DNA of 64,000 nt, from assembly GCF_023184515.1 (NCBI RefSeq), contig NZ_JAAHBP010000005.1, positions 186,001 to 250,000 on the forward strand. The letters run 5' to 3'. The position numbers and the translations under genes are program-made. Below, one piece after another: positions 52,976-62,200 of the stretch. This stretch comes from Streptomyces sp. D2-8. GTDB taxonomy: Bacteria; Actinomycetota; Actinomycetes; Streptomycetales; Streptomycetaceae. How positions within the stretch are numbered: the stretch's first letter is position 1; every line of letters begins with the position of its first letter. The notes below the pieces were generated by a model. The model made no database searches and was not told the DNA's origin. It saw only the letters and a program-made list of their open reading frames with translations.

Positions 52976-54144
52976 GCCTGCGCGGGCGGGACGGTCTCGG
53001 CGGGCGCGCGGCCGTCGTCGGTGTGGGGGCCACCGAGTTCTCCAAGGACTCGGGCCGCAGCGAACTGCGCCTCGCCGTCGAGGCGGTGCGGGCGGCCCTC
53101 GCGGACGCGGGGCTGACACCGGCCGACGTCGACGGGATGGTCACCTTCACCATGGACACCAGCCCCGAGATCACCGTCGCCCAGGCGGCGGGCATCGGGG
53201 AGCTCTCGTTCTTCTCCCGGATCCACTACGGCGGCGGCGCGGCTTGCGCCACCGTCCAGCAGGCAGCCCTGGCGATCGCCGCGGGCGTGGCCGACGTGGT
53301 CGTCTGCTACCGGGCGTTCAACGAGCGCTCGGGCCGCCGCTTCGGTTCCGGGGTGCGGCACCGGGAACCCTCGGCGGAGGGCGCGGCCCTCGGCTGGTCG
53401 CTGCCGTTCGGCCTGCTCACCCCGGCCTCCTGGGTGGCCATGGCGGCCCAGCGCTACCTCCACACCTACGGGCTGACCCCGGAGGCCTTCGGGCACGTGG
53501 CGGTCGTCGACCGGAAGTACGCGGCGACCAACCCGGCGGCGTACTTCCACGGCCGGCCCATCACCCTGGCCGACCACGCCGCCTCGCGCTGGATCGTCGA
53601 ACCGCTGCGGCTGCTGGACTGCTGCCAGGAGACCGACGGCGGCCAGGCCCTCGTCGTCACCTCCGTCGAACGGGCCCGCGACCTGCCCCACCCGCCCGCC
53701 GTGATCACCGCGGCCGCCCAGGGAGCCGGGCGCGCCCAGGAGCAGATGACCAGCTTCTACCGCGACGACCTGACCGGCCTGCCCGAGACCGCGGTCGTGG
53801 CCCGGCAGCTGTGGCGCACCTCGGGGCTCGCGCCGGCCGACATCGACGTGGGCATCCTCTACGACCACTTCACGCCGTTCGTGCTGATGCAGCTGGAGGA
53901 GTTCGGCTTCTGCGGTCCCGGCGAGGCGGCGGACTTCGTGGCAGAGGCGCAGCTGCCCCTCAACACGCACGGCGGGCAGCTGGGAGAGGCGTACCTGCAC
54001 GGCATGAACGGCATCGCGGAGGCCGTCCGGCAGATCAGGGGCACGGCGGCGAACCCGGTACCGGGAGCGGAGCGAATCCTGGTGACGGCGGGGACGGGCG
54101 TGCCGACGTCGGGGCTCCTGCTGACCGCCGGCCCCCAGGGGTGA
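52972..54144 (+). CDS. Lipid-transfer protein/thiolase-like aldolase (Ltp2-like)
   Basis: This 390-residue thiolase-fold protein has AAVVGVGATEFSKDSGRS, TVAQAAGIGELSFFSRIHYGGGAACATVQQAALAI and the closing NTHGGQLGEAYLHGMNGIAEAVRQI. Ltp2-type members lack the classical thiolase Cys chemistry and instead cleave side chains as retro-aldolases together with ChsH2-type OB-fold proteins. It is the third gene of this tight operon. Other steroid genes are absent here, so the true substrate may be another branched or cyclic acyl-CoA. Confidence 0.87.
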   Translation: MSLRGRDGLGGRAAVVGVGATEFSKDSGRSELRLAVEAVRAALADAGLTPADVDGMVTFTMDTSPEITVAQAAGIGELSFFSRIHYGGGAACATVQQAALAIAAGVADVVVCYRAFNERSGRRFGSGVRHREPSAEGAALGWSLPFGLLTPASWVAMAAQRYLHTYGLTPEAFGHVAVVDRKYAATNPAAYFHGRPITLADHAASRWIVEPLRLLDCCQETDGGQALVVTSVERARDLPHPPAVITAAAQGAGRAQEQMTSFYRDDLTGLPETAVVARQLWRTSGLAPADIDVGILYDHFTPFVLMQLEEFGFCGPGEAADFVAEAQLPLNTHGGQLGEAYLHGMNGIAEAVRQIRGTAANPVPGAERILVTAGTGVPTSGLLLTAGPQG

Positions 54145-54277
54145 ACCCGCAGTACCACGGGCCCTGGGCTCCACCTGGAGGAGGTGCGGTCAGCCCCACC
54201 CCTACAACCTGAGGGGGACCCCGCTTCGGGACCTGCGGCCGATCCGCTCGCCGTCCTGTCGCTCATAGCGTTGAGCC

Positions 54278-54838
54278 ATGACCACACTCGTCTGCACGAG
54301 CGCTTCGAAGGCGGCCGGACCAGCGGCGCAGACCCTTCCGTATCCGTCGTTCTCGTCGTACGTCAAGGCCCGCCAGCCGGTGCTGCTGCGTACTGCCCGC
54401 TCGCTCACCGGCAACCCGAGCGACGCGGAGGACCTGCTGCAGACCGCCCTCGCCAAGACGTACGTCGCCTGGGAGCGCATCGAGGACCACCGGGCCCTCG
54501 ACGGCTATGTGCGCCGGGCGCTGCTGAACACCCGGACCTCGCAGTGGCGCAAGCGCAAGGTCGACGAGTTCGCCTGCGACGAGCTGCCGGAGCCGGACCC
54601 GGTGGCCGGCGTCGACGACCCGGCCGAGCAGCAGGCGCTGCGCGACGCGATGTGGCGGGCGATCATGCGGCTGCCCGCCCGGCAACGGGCGATGGTGGTC
54701 CTCAGGTATTACGAGGACCTCAGCGAAGTCCAGACGGCCGAGGTGCTCGGCGTTTCGGTGGGCACGGTGAAGTCGGCCGTCTCGCGGGCGCTCGGCAAGC
54801 TCCGCGAGGACGCTGACCTGGGGCTTGTCCGCCAGTGA
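54278..54838 (+). CDS. SigE-family RNA polymerase sigma factor
   Basis: This 186-residue ECF-like sigma factor has sigma-2 (YVKARQPVLLRTARSLTGNPSDAEDLLQTALAKTYVAWERI) and sigma-4 (LPARQRAMVVLRYYEDLSEVQTAEVLGVSVGTVKSAVSRALGKLR). This length is typical of the Streptomyces SigE-like ECF group that lacks a dedicated cognate anti-sigma gene next to it. It is preceded by a GC-rich hairpin region and followed after about 150 bp by the acyl-CoA synthetase gene. Targets are unknown. Confidence 0.9.
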   Translation: MTTLVCTSASKAAGPAAQTLPYPSFSSYVKARQPVLLRTARSLTGNPSDAEDLLQTALAKTYVAWERIEDHRALDGYVRRALLNTRTSQWRKRKVDEFACDELPEPDPVAGVDDPAEQQALRDAMWRAIMRLPARQRAMVVLRYYEDLSEVQTAEVLGVSVGTVKSAVSRALGKLREDADLGLVRQ

Positions 54839-54910
54839 GGCGCCGAGCCGCCCGCCGGCGGAACGCCCTGGTCCGCATGGCGTGATGTGTTCGATCCCCC
54901 GGTGCTAGTG

Positions 54911-54928
54911 ACATACCGCGTGGTATGT
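54911..54928. promoter_or_regulatory. Palindromic operator before the acyl-CoA synthetase gene
   Basis: ACATACCGCGTGGTATGT has perfect 7-bp arms (ACATACC/GGTATGT) around GCGT. It lies 60-77 bp upstream of the GTG start at 54988. The form matches TetR-family operators of fatty-acid genes in actinobacteria. The binding protein is unknown. Confidence 0.6.
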
Positions 54929-54987
54929 GCGCAGAATCAGCGCAACCTTTACCACCGCGTAGGCAATGTCGCCCCCGGGAGGACGCC

Positions 54988-56649
<1,662 letters not shown>

Positions 56650-56717
56650 CCGGCCGGCCCCCGAGGAGCCCCTGGCTGCGGCCGGGGGCTCCCTCGTACT
56701 GCGTGGTGGGAATCGCC

Positions 56718-56927
56718 CTACGCGTCGGCGGATCCAGCGCTCTCGGACTGCTCGGTGACAAAAGAGCCGAGACCCGGCTCGGTGTACGTCAGTCCCTCTT
56801 CGCGCAGCGCCCGAAGCACCTTGTGCGCCGTCGCGTTGGCGACCCCGAACTCCGAGGTGAGCTGTACGACGGAGGGGACACGGGTGCGCGGCGGACAGGT
56901 GCCGTCCGCGATCCGGCCGCGAACCAC
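56718..56927 (-). CDS. Small GntR-type DNA-binding protein (possibly truncated)
   Basis: This 69-residue frame from GTG 56927 contains a GntR winged helix: RTRVPSVVQLTSEFGVANATAHKVLRALREEGLTY and a GSFVTEQ wing. The usual first helix (TPxYxQVAxxLRxxI) is only partly present. The codons just upstream in frame (TPWAEVV) would continue it but have no good start. It may be a recently truncated regulator. It lies in a messy 590-bp region between the synthetase and MFS genes. Confidence 0.55.
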   Translation of the reverse strand: MVRGRIADGTCPPRTRVPSVVQLTSEFGVANATAHKVLRALREEGLTYTEPGLGSFVTEQSESAGSADA

Positions 56928-56956
56928 CTCGGCCCACGGAGTCGACGCAGCTCCGC

Positions 56957-57115
56957 ATGGGCGACCAACTCGTCGGCCACGCCCTCGCCTTGCTTCCCGG
57001 GTCCCCGCCCGGTGATCTCCGCTACCTCGCCGAACGGTTGACCGAGGCTTTACGGGATGCGCTCCGCATCGCCGAGAGCCGGGGCCGACGCCTCAACCAC
57101 CCGGACAGGTTCTAG
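56957..57115 (+). CDS. Possible 52-residue helical peptide
   Basis: The frame from ATG 56957 to TAG 57115 encodes MGDQLVGHALALLPGSPPGD followed by LRYLAERLTEALRDALRIAE and a basic end. Codon third positions are GC-rich and the amphipathic helix is plausible, so it may be the 3' remnant of a larger gene. It overlaps the GntR fragment's upstream flank on the other strand. No ribosome-binding site is convincing. Confidence 0.35.
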   Translation: MGDQLVGHALALLPGSPPGDLRYLAERLTEALRDALRIAESRGRRLNHPDRF

Positions 57116-57239
57116 CCGCAGATGCAAAACCAGGGGCCCCATCTCTCCGGGGGCGCCTGATCCGTGCGCACGCGGCGGGTGAGGGGTCTGCCAGCCCCTG
57201 CCCTGCGTTTCGCAGCCCGAGTCGCGCAGCAGCCCCACC

Positions 57240-58439
57240 TCACCGCCGCGACCAGCTCAACCCCCACCCCAGCACCAGCCACACACCCGCGACCCCGCAC
57301 ACCCCGCCCCACCCGACGTGGCTGAAGGCAACCCCCGCGAGGGCCGAAGCGGCGGCGCCGCCCGCGAAACCGGCGACCACGTAGGCGGTGTTGGCCGTGG
57401 CGGGAGTGGACGTCGCGGTCAGGGCGAGGGTCTGGTTGGCCACGTGGGAGGCGACCAGCGCCGCGTGCACGGCGATCGCGGCGGCGAACAGCGCCCCCAG
57501 CACCTGCCCGCCCAGCCAGAACAGCGGCACGGACACGGCGGCGATCAGATACGCGGACCGCACGACCCGCGCCGCCCCGAACCGGTCCACGAGCCCGCCG
57601 GCCGGCGGCGCCACCGCACTCGCGGTCAGCCCGAACAGCCCGAACAGCCCGGCGGTCGCGGTGGACAGCCCGTACTCCGCCCCGGTCAGCAGCAGGGCCA
57701 ATGAGGTCCACAGCGCGCTCCACGCACCGAACATCCCGGCCTGCCGCACACACGCCCGCCACAGCTCCGGCGAGCTGCGCAGCACCGACGGCAGCGCGAC
57801 GAGCCCCGCGAACAGCGGGCCTTCCCGGCGCCGCCGCGACGGCAGGACCAGCGCCGTGGCGAGCCCCAGGGCGAGCGTGAGCAGGGCCGCTCCCGCGAAC
57901 ACCCACCGCCAGCCGAAGGCCTGCCCGGCCAGCCCGCCCAGCACCCGGGCCCCGACGATGCCGGTGAACAGGCCCCCGATGACCGCCGCGACATGCCGGG
58001 CACGCCGCTCGGCGGGGGCCCGCTCGGCGACCAGCGGGACGAGCAGCTGAGGAATGACGGTCGCAGCCGAGGCGACGAACATCGCGACCGCGAGGGCGGC
58101 GGCGCCCGGGGCGGCCGCACTGGCACCCAGCGCGAGAGCGGTGACGAGCGTGAGCCCGGCGACCAGCCGGCGCCGGTTCGCACGGTCGCCGAGCGGGGCG
58201 AAGAACAGCAGCCCGACCGCGTAGCCGAGCTGGGCGACCGAGGCGATCCAGGCGATGGCCGAGGGCGCCGAGCCGAAGTCGCGGGCCATGAGCGGGAGCA
58301 GCGGCGCGGCGAGGTAGATGTTGGCGGCGGTGACCGCGCTGCACACCGCGAGCAGCGTGAGGAAGAGGCCGGGGGCGGGTGTGCGGGCCTGCCGGACAGG
58401 GGTCGTGACCCGGGCGGCGGTGGTGGTCGCTGACGGCAT
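57240..58439 (-). CDS. MFS transporter, TetR-controlled
   Basis: This 399-residue protein has 12 predicted membrane helices. It has an MFS signature early (FLTLLAVCSAVTAANIYLAAPLLPLMARDFG) and the loop RANRRRLVAGL between helices 2 and 3. I recall the S. coelicolor orthologue (SCO4007) as the target of the divergent TetR repressor SCO4008. The substrate is probably a cationic drug or small hydrophobic molecule. Two 16-bp palindromes lie in the 129-bp gap to the tetR gene. Confidence 0.92.
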   Translation of the reverse strand: MPSATTTAARVTTPVRQARTPAPGLFLTLLAVCSAVTAANIYLAAPLLPLMARDFGSAPSAIAWIASVAQLGYAVGLLFFAPLGDRANRRRLVAGLTLVTALALGASAAAPGAAALAVAMFVASAATVIPQLLVPLVAERAPAERRARHVAAVIGGLFTGIVGARVLGGLAGQAFGWRWVFAGAALLTLALGLATALVLPSRRRREGPLFAGLVALPSVLRSSPELWRACVRQAGMFGAWSALWTSLALLLTGAEYGLSTATAGLFGLFGLTASAVAPPAGGLVDRFGAARVVRSAYLIAAVSVPLFWLGGQVLGALFAAAIAVHAALVASHVANQTLALTATSTPATANTAYVVAGFAGGAAASALAGVAFSHVGWGGVCGVAGVWLVLGWGLSWSRR

Positions 58440-58469
58440 GGGAGGGGACTCCTTGGAGTCGACTCTAGC

Positions 58470-58485
58470 AACTAACTGGTTGGTT
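58470..58485. promoter_or_regulatory. TetR operator 1 in the MFS/tetR divergent region
   Basis: AACTAACTGGTTGGTT is an imperfect palindrome (AACnAAC-CAG-type half sites). It lies 31 bp upstream of the MFS start and overlaps where its -10/-35 should be. A second similar site is 59 bp away, centre to centre. Confidence 0.75.
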
Positions 58486-58528
58486 GGCTGATGAGGGAAC
58501 AGTCTGGGTCGCCCCGCCCTTCCCTGTC

Positions 58529-58544
58529 AACCAAACGGTTGGTT
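58529..58544. promoter_or_regulatory. TetR operator 2 in the MFS/tetR divergent region
   Basis: AACCAAACGGTTGGTT shares the AACCAA/TTGGTT arms with operator 1. It lies 25 bp upstream of the tetR start. Two sites of this kind permit repression of both divergent genes, as reported for the S. coelicolor orthologue. Confidence 0.78.
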
Positions 58545-58568
58545 ACTCGGCGCGCTACCCTCTCTCCC

Positions 58569-59147
58569 ATGGCAGCAAGGGACCCCGAGGCCACCAAGGC
58601 CCGGATCTTCGAGGCGGCGGTCGCCGAGTTCGCCCGGCACGGCATCGCCGGTGCCCGCATCGACCGCATCGCAGGCGAGGCGAAGGCCAACAAGCAGCTC
58701 ATCTACGCCTATTTCGGCAACAAGGCGGAGCTGTTCGCGATCGTCCTCGAGAGGAAGATGCTCCACCTCGCCGAGGCCGTCCCGGTCGACCCGGACGACA
58801 TCGAGAGCTGGATCGACCGCCTGATGGACTACCACGCCGCCCACCCGGAGCTGCTGCGCCTGCTCTTCTGGGAGGGCCTGGAGTACGGCAGCACCGAACT
58901 GCCCCACGAGTCCGACCGCCAGGAGCACTACGCCCGCAAGGTCGCCGCCCTCCGGGAGGGGCAGCGGCGCGGAGCCGTCACGGACGCGATCCCGGCGGCC
59001 GACCTGCTGTTCCTGCTGACCGCCCTCGCCAACTGGACCGCCGTCGTCCCGCAGATGCGGCGCATCCTGGTCGGCGAGGGCGAGCCGGACCGGGACCGCC
59101 TGCGGGCATCGGTGAAGGAGGCGGCGCGCCGGCTGACGGCGCGCTAG
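58569..59147 (+). CDS. TetR-family repressor of the divergent MFS gene
   Basis: This 192-residue protein starts at ATG 58569 (MAARDPEATKARIFEAAVAE); an earlier in-frame ATG at 58491 would read through the operator and is rejected. The N-terminal HTH (about 10-56) has AGARIDRIAGEAKANKQLIYAYFGNKAELF. The C-terminal ligand domain is about 130 residues. It resembles SCO4008, a TetR repressor studied structurally and linked to MFS gene control. Confidence 0.93.
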   Translation: MAARDPEATKARIFEAAVAEFARHGIAGARIDRIAGEAKANKQLIYAYFGNKAELFAIVLERKMLHLAEAVPVDPDDIESWIDRLMDYHAAHPELLRLLFWEGLEYGSTELPHESDRQEHYARKVAALREGQRRGAVTDAIPAADLLFLLTALANWTAVVPQMRRILVGEGEPDRDRLRASVKEAARRLTAR

Positions 59148-59217
59148 GACCGCCCGGTCGGCGTGCCAGGTCCTGCCGACGGCGCGCCAGGACTGCCGGA
59201 CGGCACGCCAGGACCCG

Positions 59218-62200
59218 CTAGTTGGTGCCGATCCGGCTGAGCAGCTCGACGATCCTGGTCTGCACCTCGGAGCTGGTGGACCGCTCCGCGAGGAAGAGCA
59301 CCGTTTCCCCGGAGGCCAGCCGTGGCAGGTCGGCCTGGTCGACGGCGGCGGTGTAGACGACGAGCGGGGTGCGGTTGAGCTGCCCGTTCGCCCGCAGCCA
59401 GTCCACGATCCCGGCCTGGCGCCGATGCACCTGGAGCAGGTCCATCACCACCAGGTTCGGCCGGAACTGCCCCGCCAGCGTCACTGCGTCCGCGTCACTC
59501 GCGGCCCGCGCCACCTGCATCCCGCGCCGCTCCAGGGTCGCCGTCAGCGCCAGCGCGATCTCCGCGTGCTCCTCGATCAGCAGGACCCGCGGCGGGTGCT
59601 GCTCACTGTCGCGCGGCGCCAGCGCCTTCAGCAGCACGGCCGGATCGGCACCGTACGCCGCGTCCCGCGAGGCCTGCCCGAGCCCGGCCGTGACGAGGAC
59701 GGGCACCTCGGCGGCCACGGCGGCCTGCCGCAGCGACTGCAGTGCCGTCCGCGTGATCGGCCCGGTCAGCGGGTCGACGAACAGCGCGGCGGGGAAGGCC
59801 GCGATCTGCGAGTCGACCTCCTCGCGCGAGTTCACGATCACCGGCCGGTAGCCGCGGTCGCTCAGCGCCTGCTGTGTGCTGACGTCCGGCGCCGGCCACA
59901 CCAGCAGCCGCCGCGGGTTGTCCAGCGGCTCCGGGGGCAACTCGTCGTCCATCGGCTGCGGCCGGGGCGGATCGGCCACCTCGACGGCCCCGCCGGGCCC
60001 GTCCAGCGGCTCGGGTCCCTCGGCGGCGTTCTCGTCCGGTGCGCCTATGGCGTACGACCGTCCGCCGCCCTCGGTCATCTGCGCGAGCCGCGACTGACCG
60101 GCGAGGGACGGCTGCGCCGGAACGGGGGCGGTGGCCTGGGCGGGGGCCTGCGCGGCGACCGGCGGCGGCGTGTGCTCGGCCGCCGGATGCGGGCGCGCGG
60201 CCTGCTCGGGGCGGGGTTTCTGGTCCGCCGGACGCGGCTGCCCCTGCTCCGGGCGGGCCGCCTGGTCCGTACGCGTCGCCGGGTCGGGCGGCGTGCCGAG
60301 CTTGCGGCGCCGCCCCGAGCCGCCCGGCTGGTGCGGGGGAGGCGTCGCCGACTGCTGCGGGGCGGACTGGGGGACGGGTACGGCCGACGGCTGCTGGACC
60401 TGGGCCGCCTGCCGGTTGAACGGCACGCCCTGGCCCAGCGTCCGCACGCTGATCGCGCGCCCCTGCGTCGAGTTCGGATCGACGGGCGCCGCGGCCTCCG
60501 CGGGCAACGGCTGGGCCGCCCGCGGCGCGCCCTCCGCCGGCAGCGGGGTGCCCGGGGCGGGGGTGTTCTGCCGCGGGGCCCGGGTCGCCGTGCCGTTCGG
60601 GGGCGCGGGGTGGGCGGCACCGGCCCCCGACGTGTCGTCGGCGGCGGGCCAGGGCTGGGCGTTGGGGGCGCCGCCCTGCGGCGGGATTCCGTGGGCGTTC
60701 GTGCCCTGGGCCGGAGTTCCCTGAGCGGGCGTGCCCTGGGGCGGGGTGCCCGGGTGCGGGGTGCCCTGCCCGGGAGTGGCCTCGGCGGGGAGCGGCAGGC
60801 CGGCGGAGGACTGCTGACCCGGTGCGGCGATGCCCTGCTGAGGCAGAGGCTGGGCCGGGGCCGGAGGCTGCAGGGCCTGCCCCGGGAGGGCCGCCTGCAC
60901 ACTCTGCCCGAGCCCGCCCTGAGCGGGGACGGACACGCCCTGCGGCTGGGTGCCCTGAGGAGCCTGTACGTGGGGGACGTGCCCCTGCGCAGGCACGGCG
61001 GTGCCCTGCGGGTGAACGGCGTTCCCCTGTGCGGCAACCGGCACGCCCTGCGGCGGCACGGCCGTACCCGGCGCGACGGGGGAAGCGGCGACGCCGGCCT
61101 GGACGGGCGCACCCTGGCCGGGCACGGCCTGCCCCTGCGGGACCTGCCCGGTGGCGTCCTGCTGCGCGGGAACGCCCTGCGCGGGAACGCCCTGCGCGGG
61201 AACGCCCTGCGCGGCACCGGCAGGCACGGAAGCGGCGGGCACGGAACCCGCGGGCACGGAACCCGCAGGCACCGGACTCACCTGGTCGGCGCTCCCCGGG
61301 ACCTGTGCCCCGGCCCCTTCGGCCGGCTGCGGCGCCGCTACGGCACGTCGTCGGCGGCCGGTCGGCGCACTGGTCGGATGCGGCTGCGGCGGAGTGTGAT
61401 CGGCGGACTGGTCGTGCGGAACGGCGTCGTGCCGCCCCTCCTCGGCCACCCCGTCACCGGCGGCAGCCACACCGGGAACCGCCACGGCCCCCTGCCCCTG
61501 AACCTGCCCCTGTACCGGCACCTGCCCCTGTACCGGCACCTGCCCCTGTACCGGCACCTGCCCCTGTACCGGCACCTGCCCCTGAGCGGGCATCACCCCC
61601 GGCTCGACCGCGGGACCGCCGGCGACCGGCTGCCCCTGCTCGGCCTGAGCGTCCTGGTGGGCCGGGGGCGGAGTCTGATCGGCCTCGGCCGGCGGCAGCG
61701 CGAACACCGGACGCGGCCCGGCCGCCTCCTGCGCGGCGGCAGCCCGCTCGTTGGCGGCGGCCAGCGCACGCCGCCGGCGCCCGGTCGGCTGCTGGGCCTG
61801 CCCCTGAGCCGCATCGGCGGGACCGGCGGCCTCACCGCCGGACGACGGCGCGGGCAGCGCCGGCGGCAGCGCGGCCTGCTCACCGGGTTCACGGCGGGCC
61901 CGCCGCCCGGACGGCGCGGGCACACCCTGCGGCGGCACGGTCCCGCCCAGCCCCGTGTTCGAAGCGGCGGCCCCCGCCGCATGCTCGGCGGCCGTCATCA
62001 CGGCCCCCTCGGCGACACCCTGGACAGCGCTCCCGACGTCGCCCGCACCGGCGTCCTCGGCCCCGCGCCGACGCCGCCCGGTACCGCCCGACGCCGAGCC
62101 CTCACCGGACGCCTGCGCCGGAAGGGCGGCCTGCTCCCCGGCGGCCCGGCGCCGGCGCCGCCCGGTGGGCACGGCCCCGTCGGCTCCGGGACCACCGGCC

